Positions 22,009 through 30,943 of a stretch of DNA of 64,000 bases are shown here, piece by piece. The notes below the pieces were generated by a model that saw nothing but the letters and a program-made list of their open reading frames with translations, was not told the DNA's origin and made no database searches. The position numbers and the translations under genes were made by a program. The DNA lies in assembly GCA_964563595.1 (NCBI GenBank), contig CAZLWR010000001.1, positions 1 to 64,000 on the forward strand. The letters are read 5' to 3'. The stretch is from CALMFT01 sp964563595. Lineage in GTDB: Bacteria > Patescibacteriota > Gracilibacteria > Absconditabacterales > Absconditicoccaceae. Position 1 is the stretch's first letter. The number at the start of each line of letters is the position of its first letter.

Positions 22009-22644
22009 TTACTTTTTCTTTGGAGTAGCTTTAGCAGTTACTTTCTTTGCAGCTGGTTTCTTAGCTACAACTTTTTTCTTAGCTGGAGCTTTTGCTTTTA
22101 CTGCCGCTTTTTTTGGAGCAACTTTTTTCTTCACTACTGGTGATTTTTTAACTACTGCTTTAGCAGTTACTTTCTTTGCAGCTGGTTTCTTAGCTACAAC
22201 TTTTTTCTTAGCTGGAGCTTTTGCTTTTACTGCCGCTTTTTTTGGAGCAACTTTTTTCTTCACTACTGGTGATTTTTTAACTACTGCTTTAGCAGTTACT
22301 TTCTTTGCAGCTGGTTTCTTAGCTACAACTTTTTTAGTACTAGTTTTGGCCATATCTTCAGTAAAATCTAAAACTACTTTGGTGAGCGGTTTAATTTTTT
22401 TGAGTATCTTTTTTCCAAGTTTGCTGAGATCATATTTATCTCCCTCCTTCTTCAGAATATGCAAATCTAATAATTCTTTTATTTTTGTGGATACTAATTT
22501 GCTATTTATACCCAACTCTTTTTGTAGTTCTGTGTAAGATCTTGGTAATTTTCTCACTAGACTCATAAGTTCTATAGACCGCTTTTTGCCTAGCGTATGC
22601 AATAGATCATACAACTTGTCTGTCTTCTTGGAAGTATCTGTCAT
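22009..22644 (-). CDS. Winged-helix protein with histone-H1-like Lys/Ala repeat tail
   Basis: A 211-residue protein in two parts. Residues 1-95 form a winged helix (KKRSIELMSLVRKLPRSYTELQ, then NSKLVSTKIKELLDLHILKKEG), like HxlR/ArsR-type domains. Residues 100-211 are nearly all Lys, Ala, Val and Pro, built from a 43-residue tandem unit containing KKPAAKK and KKSPVVKKK. Such tails bind DNA non-specifically, as in bacterial H1-like proteins, so this may be a nucleoid protein directed by its winged helix. It has no TGA codon, as it lacks glycines in the tail. TAA at 22009. Confidence 0.75.
   Translation of the reverse strand: MTDTSKKTDKLYDLLHTLGKKRSIELMSLVRKLPRSYTELQKELGINSKLVSTKIKELLDLHILKKEGDKYDLSKLGKKILKKIKPLTKVVLDFTEDMAKTSTKKVVAKKPAAKKVTAKAVVKKSPVVKKKVAPKKAAVKAKAPAKKKVVAKKPAAKKVTAKAVVKKSPVVKKKVAPKKAAVKAKAPAKKKVVAKKPAAKKVTAKATPKKK
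22028..22335 (-). repeat. 129-bp tandem repeat, about 2.4 copies, inside coding sequence
   Basis: The segment starting near 22032 recurs at 22161 and, in part, at 22290. The spacing is exactly 129 bases (43 codons) each time. As read by eye, the copies are base-for-base identical even at synonymous sites, which points to recent duplication or conversion. It encodes the Lys/Ala-rich tail. Confidence 0.9.
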
Positions 22645-22770
22645 AAAAGAATGAAGAATATAAAATCAAAATAATATTTAGTATGAATGCATATTAGATA
22701 ATCAGAAAACTTTCAATTGCAAGCAATTTTTTATATTTTTGTATTATAAGTAACTGCCGTTTGGTAGTTA

Positions 22771-25512
22771 CTACTGAGTAAGTAGAGATGCGATGACTTC
22801 GTCTTCTAATTCATTGGAAATATACTTTTCTATCGGTCTAGCACCGTACTGTGCATTGTAGAGTTCTTTCACTTTTTCTTGTATCATTTCTTCACTGAAA
22901 TTTGGAACCACTGCTAGTGGATTTGCTTTTCGTTGTTCTGCAAATTGTTTATAAAGTTTTTTGAAAATGTGTTCCAATTCAGTATGACTCAAGGGAGTAA
23001 ATACTATTCTATGATCAATTCTATTGATGAGTTCTGGTGGCATGAAATCGTTGAGTTTCTCTAGTACAAGTTCTTTGGTGTGTTCAAATGCTGCTGCATC
23101 TGCTGCACTATCGTCTCCTGTATAATAGTTAAAACCAATTTGCTTACCTTGTTGTGAGAAATATTCAGAACCGATATTGCTTGTCATAACAATAATGGTA
23201 TTTTTGAAATCAATGACTCTACCTTTACTATCTTTGAGTTGTCACTCATCTAATATTTGAAGAAGTATATTGAGTATCGATCTGTCTGCTTTTTCTATTT
23301 CATCAAACAATAATACTGAATAAGGTTTGCGTCTTATTTGTTCATTAAGCGATCCACCTTCGTCATATCATACATATCATGGTGCAGATCAGATTATTTT
23401 TGATAATGAGTACTTTTCCATATACTCAGACATATCAATCCTAATGAGAGATTTGGAATCGTGAAAATAATGTTCAGCAATAAGTTTTGCTATATATGTT
23501 TTACCAACTCCCGATGGTCACAAAAATAAAAATGATGCAATGGGTTTTTGTTTTGGTATGATAGATAATCTAGATTTTTGAATAGCTTTGATAACTTTTT
23601 CTACCGCTTCATTTTGTCAGAAGATATGTGTATCGAATGTTTCTCTCAAACTTACTAATTTTTCTATCTCTGATTCGCTAATAATATCTGTAGGTATACC
23701 AAGCTTATCGCTCAATACCTGTCCGATATCTCCAACATCTACTGTTGGTCTAAGGTGGGCTGGCATACTAGATTTTGATTTTAGATTTTTGATTTTAGTT
23801 TTTAAAACCAATTCTTGTTGCTTGAGTTCGGCAGCCTTGAAATAATCTTGATTGCTTACCGATTGTTCTATTTGTTTTTCTATAATTTTGAGTTCATCAG
23901 TAATAGTTCCGTATTCTTCATTGGTCTGTAACTTGGAAAGCAGTACTGATTTTCTTGCACAAGCTTCATCTATCAAGTCGATTGCCTTATCGGGTAGATG
24001 TTTATTGAGTATATATCTTGTAGATAACCCGACAGCATATTCGATAGCTGCAGGACTTATATTTACATCATGGAAGTTCTCGAATCTTTCTTTGAGTCAT
24101 TGTAAAATGGAAACAGCGTCGGTTGGCGTCGGCTCTTCCACGTTGATCTCTTGAAATCTTCTTTTCAAAGCTGCATCTTTTTCAATATACTTTTGATATT
24201 CATCAAATGTTGTTGCTCCGATAAGTTTAATCTTGCCTCTTGCGAGCAATGGTTTGAGAGTATTTGAAGTTTCTCCTGCTTGTCCTTCATGTCCACCTGC
24301 TCACATAATTGTATGTATCTCATCGATAAACAAGATAATCTGATTGAGAGGATCACTAGCTTCTTCCAACACTGATTTTAATCTTTGTTCAAACTCACCA
24401 CGATACTTTGTGCCCGCGATCATACCGGCCATATCAAGGTTGATAATCTTATGATTCTTAAGCCTATCAGGTACATTTCCTTCGGCTATTCTTTGTGCTA
24501 GACCTTCAACAATAGCTGTCTTACCTACGCCGGCTTCACCGATCAACATAGGGCTATTCTTGGTTTTTCTTAATAAGGTATAGATAATCTGATCTATTTC
24601 TCTTTCCCTTCCTATGACGGGGTCAAGAGTACCGAGACTGGCATCATTTGTCAGATTATTTCAGAAATATTCGACTGTGAGTTTTTTAACAGGATCTTCC
24701 CCTTTTTCTTCTATATCAATGCTACTTTGGTGTTTACCTGTGCCGGACAATAACTCATCTTCGTCAGTGTCAGCTGCAGAGGCAAATATAGGATTAATTC
24801 TTTTGTTGATAGGTGTTTTGTTCGCAACTGTTTCTTGTAAGATCTGCATAAGTTTGTTAATAAGAAGATAGAGTTGTTTGTTTATATCTCCTTCATCCTT
24901 ATTTTGCAATCATTTGGCTGGTTCTGGTTCTATACTACTTGCCAATGCTTGTAACTCTAGGATATCCATCTTGCTAAGTTCTGAAATAGTGATACCATAT
25001 TGATTCACTAGCTCTTGCAAGAGCTTGAATAGCTGTTTCGGTGCTATACGTAATGACTCCATCCGCTGTATAGTCTGCGGTAGACTCTTTTGTATTTTCA
25101 CTAAACCTATTTTATTTTTTATTCACCATTGTACAGTTGCTTCAGATATTGCTCTTACTGCTATATGAAATAAACTGATCAGATTATCGGTTGTATTAAT
25201 ATTTGCTTCATGTAGTTGGTTTTGTAAGCTTGGGGTAAGTTGTAATTGCATGGTAATTTGGTGTGGGATAGGCTGCTGGAGTCTATATATTTCATTTGCA
25301 TAATTTATAAGCTGATCTACTTTTTTTAGTCAAACCATATCAAAAAATACTTCAGCATAGGGTTGTGATTTGATAAAGTTAATGATACCAAAAAACAGTT
25401 CATCGCCATCAATGATTTGTTTGCCCGCAAATACTGTATACATACCAGCAGATGCGATACAATTGAGATATTCTTTATCCGAGCTTCCTTGTATTCAAAA
25501 TTGAAAATTCAT
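22771..25512 (-). CDS. clpC: ClpC-type AAA+ unfoldase
   Basis: Hsp100 unfoldase of 913 residues. After a divergent N-terminal domain of about 250 residues come the first AAA+ module (Walker A GEAGVGKT, sensor region GATTFDEYQKYIE), a middle region with a UVR-like coiled coil (QDYFKAAELKQQELVLK), and the second AAA+ module (GPSGVGKT with TGA-Gly, DMSEYME, NIGSEYF, ARPIEKYI). The UVR-like insert and short middle domain favour ClpC over ClpB. I did not identify the ClpP-binding loop. ATG at 25510-25512, TAG at 22771-22773. A promoter and CIRCE-like dyad lie upstream, so heat-shock control is likely. Confidence 0.92.
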
Positions 25513-25584
25513 AGAGCATTAATGATAATAATTAAAGCTAAGACACATCGTGTACGCTATTAAGAACTATGGTTCATAGATCAA

Positions 25585-25613
25585 GATAGCACACAGGCTG
25601 TCTTGGTGCTATC
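25585..25613 (-). promoter_or_regulatory. CIRCE-like inverted repeat (putative HrcA operator)
   Basis: GATAGCAC at 25585-25592 and GTGCTATC at 25606-25613, with 13 bases between. The CIRCE consensus is TTAGCACTC-N9-GAGTGCTAA, whose TAGCAC and GTGCTA cores are also 13 bases apart. The inner TC/GA pairs of CIRCE are not kept. The dyad starts one base downstream of the -10 box of the clpC promoter, the usual CIRCE position. Confidence 0.65.
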
Positions 25614-25641
25614 ATTATAATTAAGTATTTTATAATATCAA
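25614..25641 (-). promoter_or_regulatory. Sigma70-type promoter of clpC
   Basis: On the minus strand TTGATA (25636-25641), a 16-base spacer, then TATAAT (25614-25619). The only gene downstream on this strand is clpC, about 100 bases away. Confidence 0.7.
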
Positions 25642-25793
25642 ATAATATTTATTGACTTGGAATAACGCAGATATGCTTGAAACCATGAGGGGAAAAATTA
25701 TGAATTATAACATTTTCGAATTCTTCCCAAATCATATATAACTATATGTATGATAATTCTGAAACTATAACATTTATTGTTATGATTGTGTTT

Positions 25794-25867
25794 CGGGAAC
25801 TAGCTCAGATGGCTAGAGCGCGCGGTTTGGGACCGCGAGGTCGCGAGTTCGAGTCCCGCGTTCCCGA
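25794..25867 (+). tRNA. tRNA-Pro(UGG)
   Basis: The acceptor CGGGAAC pairs perfectly with GTTCCCG. The anticodon loop is TTTGGGA between CGCGG/CCGCG arms, and the T-loop is TTCGAGT. CCA is not encoded. Confidence 0.97.
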
Positions 25868-25873
25868 AATTAT

Positions 25874-25948
25874 GCCAAGGTAGCTCAGTTGGTAGAGCAG
25901 CTCGGCTTGTAGCCGAGTATATCGGTGGTTCGATTCCATCAATTGGTT
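25874..25948 (+). tRNA. tRNA-Thr(UGU) with defective acceptor stem
   Basis: The anticodon loop CTTGTAG lies between CTCGG/CCGAG arms, giving UGU. The D and T arms are normal. The acceptor GCCAAGG faces AATTGGT, leaving two adjacent G-A mismatches next to the T arm and a G-U at the end. Its first 27 bases equal those of tRNA-Phe just downstream. CCA is not encoded. It may be functional, edited, or a chimera. Confidence 0.85.
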
Positions 25949-25967
25949 AGATTAGTTCTTATTTTTT

Positions 25968-26043
25968 GCCAAGGTAGCTCAGTTGGTAGAGCAGAGGCCT
26001 GAAAAGCCTTGTGTCGGTGGTTCGATTCCGCTCTTTGGCACCA
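25968..26043 (+). tRNA. tRNA-Phe(GAA)
   Basis: The acceptor GCCAAGG pairs with CTTTGGC (one G-U). The anticodon loop is CTGAAAA and the T-loop TTCGATT. The CCA end is encoded (26041-26043). Confidence 0.97.
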
Positions 26044-26081
26044 CTTATTGATAAATACAATTAGATACTTAGATTGACGCA

Positions 26082-26348
26082 ATGGAAAAAATTATTGGAT
26101 TGTTTGATGAGCTCACAAGAGTTAAAGAGGAAGTCTGACATGGCTTTGAGAAAGACTCTAAGGCAGAACAAGTTGCATGGGCGTTGTTATGCGAAGCACA
26201 AACACAACATGGTCCATTGAAGATTTGGGCAGATTGTTTTATTGCAGAGAAAGTGTGGAATCCTACAGTAGTATTGAGTAGAATGGGAGAGGTAATCTTC
26301 TCGGTGATCAATCAAAGTGTTGATCCTCAGGATGTATCTATTCAATAA
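26082..26348 (+). CDS. Small unknown protein between tRNA genes, 88 aa
   Basis: ATG at 26082, TAA at 26346-26348, with one TGA-Gly (EEVGHGFE). A soluble, largely helical protein with aromatic and Cys residues (WALLCEAQ, IWADCFIAEKVW). No family recognised. It sits 38 bases after tRNA-Phe and 18 bases before tRNA-Ile on the same strand, so it probably shares their transcript, which is unusual for a protein gene. Confidence 0.6.
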
Positions 26349-26366
26349 AGTCAAAATACAATATAT

Positions 26367-26443
26367 GGTCATATAGCTCAGTTGGTTAGAGCGCGTCTCT
26401 GATAAGGACGAGGTCCATGGTTCAAGTCCATGTATGACCACCA
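26367..26443 (+). tRNA. tRNA-Ile(GAU)
   Basis: The acceptor GGTCATA pairs with TATGACC. The anticodon loop is CTGATAA and the T-loop TTCAAGT. CCA is encoded (26441-26443). Confidence 0.97.
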
Positions 26444-26455
26444 TTAAAACATTTT

Positions 26456-26482
26456 ACTTACTAAGATATAGTGAGTTTTTTT
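26456..26482 (+). terminator. Terminator of the tRNA cluster, with alternative pairing
   Basis: ACTTACTA pairs with TAGTGAGT around AGATA, followed by seven T. A second, mutually exclusive pairing exists: TTTTACTTAC (26452-26461) with GTAAGTAAAA (26483-26492). Confidence 0.75.
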
Positions 26483-26603
26483 GTAAGTAAAACCATTGCA
26501 ATTATCAGCAAGATTTCAGAGACTATAGAAAAGGCCCATATAACTATTGACAAAATGAGTATAATATTTATCAAAAACTACTTTTATTCCTAATTCACTG
26601 CAT

Positions 26604-26921
26604 ATGCAAAATATTCCCGCAAATCATTATGAAGATGGTAAATGAATGCTTAGAAAACTTAACTTAAATCCTATTTTGGCACATGCACTATGATGACTTA
26701 CTTTGGTGTTGGGCGGCATGACTAATATAATTCACCAGGATGGTGTAATGGATGCACTGAGAGAAGTTGTTACTGAACATCCAGAACTTAGTTCTCAACT
26801 TAATACATGATTATATATGCAGATATTGAATTTTGTTATCATGCTTGCATGAGCAGGCTTGATATTGTATGCTCCAGAACCAGCCAATAAGGTTAAAGAA
26901 CCTGCAGAACAAGTGCAATAG
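26604..26921 (+). CDS. Small membrane protein, 105 aa
   Basis: ATG at 26604, TAG at 26919-26921. Two hydrophobic segments (about residues 25-42 and 73-92) are separated by a polar loop containing LREVVTEHPELSSQL, and the tail is charged. TGA codons supply glycines in both membrane spans. No family recognised. The stop abuts directly on the stop of the opposite-strand gene. Confidence 0.62.
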
Positions 26922-27290
26922 CTATTTTCGGATACGAAACTTTAATGTTCATTGTATGCTCATATCCTCATCTTCCAGATTCTCATTATTTCGAGCATGT
27001 TCAAATCAAGTTTGTTCAATAATGACTCATTCATAAGTTTGCATTGCCGTGAATAGTGCATTAGCATAAGCTTTTTGTGCTGTTTTTCAAAATCATGTAC
27101 TAATTTCTTCCGAGTGGAATCTGACGGGGTTTATTCTGTTGGGGATTATTTCTTCGCCAGTTGTGGCCCATAGCTTTTGTCCTGGTTTGTCCTCTAGATT
27201 ATGATAGAGAGCACCTCATTGAAATCCTTGAATACATGCTGTATCTGTTACTTTTGGAATAATTCATCAAAATCTATCTAGTGAACTCAT
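26922..27290 (-). CDS. Unknown soluble protein, 122 aa
   Basis: ATG at 27288-27290, TAG at 26922-26924, with eight TGA-Gly codons. It opens MSSLDRFGGIIPKVTD and ends in a basic KFRIRK tail. The middle reads like a compact alpha/beta domain (LWATTGEEIIPNRINPVRF). No signal peptide or membrane span; family not recognised. A TATAAT-like box preceded by TTGACT (27349-27354, minus strand) lies upstream, with a short spacer. Confidence 0.6.
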
Positions 27291-27457
27291 TTGTTTGTCA
27301 TATTACAATTTAAATATAAGTGGAGTATTCATTATACAAGTAGTCTATTAAGTCAATACTATACATATATAATCAAGAAAGGTAAGATGTGTTCCTATGT
27401 GCTTTATCTTGGTAAGAAGATACTTGTTTCACTGTCTTTTTTATATTGAATTTAATA

Positions 27458-27488
27458 TTGACAGTTATGTATAAATACTTAGTATACT
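27458..27488 (+). promoter_or_regulatory. Promoter of the GC-rich thioredoxin-like gene
   Basis: TTGACA at 27458-27463 and TATACT at 27483-27488 are 19 bases apart; the overlapping AGTATA gives a spacer of 17. The flanking DNA is AT-rich like the host, in contrast to the gene it serves. Confidence 0.5.
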
Positions 27489-27554
27489 TTTGTCATCTTT
27501 TGACTTGGTACTATGGGTCTTACCAGCCATACAACATGAAAATCTATTGCCTTT

Positions 27555-28112
27555 ATGAACAAGAAATTATTTTTCGGAACCAGTGCCGTATTGAGTCTTT
27601 TAGCAACAGCCATCTTGTCCTTCCAGGTGTACGAACGTACTCATCTGGATGTGCCCAATCAGCACGTCATGGAGCTGGATGGAATTGAAGCCGTCGAATC
27701 AGCGTTTTCCGCCCAGAAGCCGATCTTTCTGAAGTTCGGTGCGGACTTCTGTCCGCCATGCCGGGCTATGGAGGCTAATATGAAGGCCGTCGCACCCTGG
27801 CACTGCGGGGACGTCATCCTCGCTACGGTTGATATCGTCGAACAACCAGAGCTGGCTTATGTTCTGGCTGACGAAATCGGGCTGGAACTGAATGCCATTC
27901 CGAAGCTCGTGGTGCTTTCGCCGGGCCAGGATTCGGCTTATGCCCCTGCGCTCATTCAAGGCGGCTTTGTTCGTTCGATTCCGGGCCTGGAATGGGAACT
28001 GCTGAAACTGGGGCACTTTTCGCCTCTGTATTATCTCTTATCGGCAGTGGTACTGTTTGGAGTCGGCATCTTCTGCATGTTCCGCTTCAGAAGCCTATCG
28101 GTAGTGGCATAG
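27555..28112 (+). CDS. Membrane-anchored thioredoxin-like protein, GC-rich and foreign-looking
   Basis: A 185-residue protein. An N-terminal signal anchor (MNKKLFFGTSAVLSLLATAIL) is followed by a thioredoxin fold with FGADFCPPCRAME (redox-active CPPC) and NAIPKLVVL, carrying the cis-proline. It ends with a second membrane span (about residues 158-176). The likely role is thiol-disulfide exchange outside the cytoplasm. Every Gly is GGN, none is TGA, and G+C is plainly higher than in flanking genes. TAG at 28110-28112. It has its own promoter and terminator. Probably a recent acquisition from a standard-code organism. Confidence 0.85.
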   Translation: MNKKLFFGTSAVLSLLATAILSFQVYERTHLDVPNQHVMELDGIEAVESAFSAQKPIFLKFGADFCPPCRAMEANMKAVAPWHCGDVILATVDIVEQPELAYVLADEIGLELNAIPKLVVLSPGQDSAYAPALIQGGFVRSIPGLEWELLKLGHFSPLYYLLSAVVLFGVGIFCMFRFRSLSVVA

Positions 28113-28160
28113 GTGCCGACATCCACATTATTATCAACTTTGTTAAGGTCTTCCTTTACG

Positions 28161-28201
28161 AAAAAAAGAGCTATGCTGGTTTACTGGTGTAGCCCTTTTT
28201 T
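28161..28201 (+). terminator. Terminator after the thioredoxin-like gene
   Basis: A run of A, then GAGCTA, pairs with TAGCCC and a run of six T (one mismatch) across a loop of about 16 bases. Confidence 0.6.
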
Positions 28202-28340
28202 AATCTTTTCGTAAGTCTCTTCACCTCTTTGACCAATCCACTACTTTCGCATAATCAGACTACTCTATATTGACTTATATATTAATATATGTATATAATA
28301 TCAGATTATTTTCTTAATACTTTTAGACTAAATTAATTTA

Positions 28341-29456
28341 ATGTTTTTCCCAAAAAAAGAACCATCGAACCCATGAAGAATGCAGGCATGATTTTTGAAT
28401 TATCCTATTTTTAATATTGAAAATATTTCTTTTGAGGACTTGATTCCTCTGAATGGATACGATATATCTCTTAAAAAAACCTTTGATAAATCGGAACATG
28501 TTGATTGGTTTATGGATAAATCAGACTTGTTTCTGAAAAGAAAGCTTAAATGATATGCATGAAAGTTCAAAACATATGTTATTTCCTCATTGAGCAGTAC
28601 TAATAAATTTAGTTGATGATATAAAAACTGTCAGTGAATAATCTGAATCTGACAGATGGGTTGCGGTAATGTTTCCTTCATGAGCCATCAATGTCCTAGT
28701 GAAATTCTTAGAGAGGACAAATATTGAAAACTCGAGTTAAATAAGCTCTGAGAAGATTTTAAAAGTGACTTGATCCAAAGATTGAGAAGACTGAAATCTC
28801 AAGCAACAAACTTAGACATTGTACTATTTGGTTGAAACATATTCGATGTTTCAGATAAAACCAATTATACGGGTTCAAAAAATCACCTCTACTACTATAA
28901 AGAATCTTTGAAATTATATGTTCGTTTGATTATTGAAGAAACATGAATTATTCCTACAGTTATTGTATGACCCAACAAATTTAGTTGAAGCCAAGCATTT
29001 TTATTGGATACAAGCAATAGAAGACTCTATTGTACTAGATTTGATGGAAGTATTAATAGAACTAACGAATGATTGATTCTGACCAATGATTGGGATAATG
29101 AAATAGAAATATACATTGATTTATTGTGTTGACGCATATCGTATCAGGATTATCATGCATTTATGTATTCAAGGGAGATATTTAAATGATTTAAGGAATT
29201 AACAAAAGAAGATATACAGTCTAGTATTTTTTCTATCATAAAAAGTGCTCATTTCAATGGATTAGATAACAATGAAATCGATTGACTGATAGCCTCCTTA
29301 AACTTAGGTGGTGACTTTTTTAAACTTTATACTCCATTACAATACAAAATACCTATTGCGGAATATTACGAAATTATACTTCTTCTAGAGAAGTTATGAT
29401 TGGAGAGGAGCTATTTTGTTTCCTTGATCAAAAAAAAATTAATTAATCAAAAATAG
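28341..29456 (+). CDS. Unknown protein with very heavy TGA-Gly use, 371 aa
   Basis: ATG at 28341, TAG at 29454-29456. By my count 20 of 29 glycines are TGA, so no part is visible as a long frame under the standard code. A Cys/Gly-rich stretch lies near residues 95-120 (NCQG, GCGN, HQCPSE). Next comes a helical segment, then a beta-rich middle (NLDIVLFGGNIFDVSD; TVIVGPNKFSGSQAF). No signal peptide or membrane span. Family unrecognised; the early cysteines could bind metal. It stands alone between the GC-rich gene and atpG. Confidence 0.7.
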
Positions 29457-29489
29457 ACCCAAGACCTTTTTGAGAATATATTCTAATAG

Positions 29490-30359
29490 CTACTCCATAG
29501 CAAGCTTTGCTGCTGTGATTTCTGAAATTTCTTTGGTAATATTTGCTTGTCTCAGTTTGTTGAACTGTAGTGTCAAGGCACCTATAAACTTTGTACAGTT
29601 ATCTTTTGCGTTTTTCATAGCAATCATGCGTCAAGCGTGTTCCGCGAGTTTGTTTTGTAAAACCATAGCGGTAATAAGGTAGTTCTTGACCTGTTTTTGT
29701 AATTCATTTGTTACTGCTTCAGCAGAAGGTTCTAGTAATTCAAATGACTTAGTGCTTGTTTGAGGCTTGAGTTCCACTCATACTTCTTGCAAGAATCATT
29801 CAATAGCCTCTTTGCCTAGCGGGCTAATGGTGAAGTGCGAAGCGGATTGAGTGAGAATACTATGGAAAAAGCTGAATACAACATCTATTTGTTGATATTC
29901 TCATCCATGTTGCTCAATAAAAGTAAACAGGGGAGCTAGGTCAGATTGATGTATTTCATCTTTCAGATTCAAGTATCAGACTATAGTATATCCTGACCTT
30001 TTGCAGTACTCAAATCATTTTTTTCCTATCACAAATACATCAGTATTTTCTTTGTCATATATAGTGCCTACCAGTTTGGTTATTTTGCTATTGAGGCCTC
30101 CGCAGAGTCACTTTTCTGAACTAGTTACGATAACGAGTGTTTTTCAACCACTATCTTTTTTGCTGGCATCATAAAGTTCTACCTTATTGGAAATATCAGA
30201 AATAAGCTGAGCAAGATCGAGAAAATATTGCTTTGCAGAAAGTACTTTTGCTTTATTCTTCTGAAGTTTGATGGTTGAAATAATCTCCAAGGCTCTTGAT
30301 ATCTTTTTGAGATTTCCTGTAGATTTTATTTTAGTTTTGATGGATTTTAGAGATGGCAT
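29490..30359 (-). CDS. atpG: F1 ATP synthase gamma subunit
   Basis: The central rotor shaft of F1, 289 residues. The N-terminal helix reads KSIKTKIKSTGNLKKISRALEII, matching the conserved gamma start. The Rossmann-like middle begins TLVIVTSSEKGLCGGLNSKI. The C-terminal helix contains ALTLQFNKLRQANITKEISEI. Several glycines are TGA. ATG at 30357-30359, TAG at 29490-29492. The other atp genes do not adjoin it, so here it is separated from the usual operon. Confidence 0.94.
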
Positions 30360-30465
30360 AGAAATTTATATTGCTGAATAATAATTGTTTTATATAAAGG
30401 GAATATCTAAACTATAAGTAGTTATTTCCCACTTTGGTGCAAGGCAAACTAGCTTGGGCTTTTCT

Positions 30466-30891
30466 TTAGAACCTTTTCACTCCAATTTCCCCATTGATAT
30501 TACCAATACTCTGAATAGGAATGCTTCTATCGTCTCAGGCTATTTTTATTTTTTCATCAAAATCTTTATCGAATGATTTCAGAAGATCCACAAGTTCTAG
30601 TGCTTTTTCATGTCCTTCTTTGATACGGTGATAGTATCTGTAAAGCTCGCTACTAATCTTCATGAGATCATCATTTTTTGTAATCAACTCTGTCACTTTT
30701 TCTTTCAGTAAGAAATTTTGTTGTTCATATTCTTTGAGATCCATCCCTTCTGACTGCATTTGATGTTGTAGGTCGAGAAGATTATTCCTGAGATCATCAA
30801 CTAGTTTCCTATCTGCGTAGCGAAAGTAAAACACGATATAGCCTATTGCTACACCTAGAACAAGACCAATAAGAGCGAAGCTAAGTTCCAT
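30466..30891 (-). CDS. Membrane-anchored coiled-coil protein, 141 aa
   Basis: One N-terminal membrane helix (residues 4-22, SFALIGLVLGVAIGYIVFY) is followed by about 85 residues of predicted coiled coil rich in Leu, Glu, Lys and Gln. TGA at 30535-30537 is read as Gly and adds a 23-residue tail ending in TAA at 30466. The layout resembles YhcB/DUF1043-type division-associated proteins, but there is no motif to prove it. It lies just downstream of ftsH on the same strand. Confidence 0.68.
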
Positions 30892-30943
30892 AATACTATG
30901 GGGAAAGAGTTATAAATGAAGAGTAATAAGACAACTAAATAGT

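Noticed and set aside
22028..22335. Regularly spaced repeats as a possible CRISPR array
   Set aside because: The units are contiguous, 129 bases long and encode a Lys/Ala-rich protein tail. There are no short repeats with unique spacers.
22749..22772. Inverted repeat AGTAACT/AGTTACT at the clpC stop as a terminator
   Set aside because: The stem overlaps the stop codon and no T-run follows, so it was not called a terminator.
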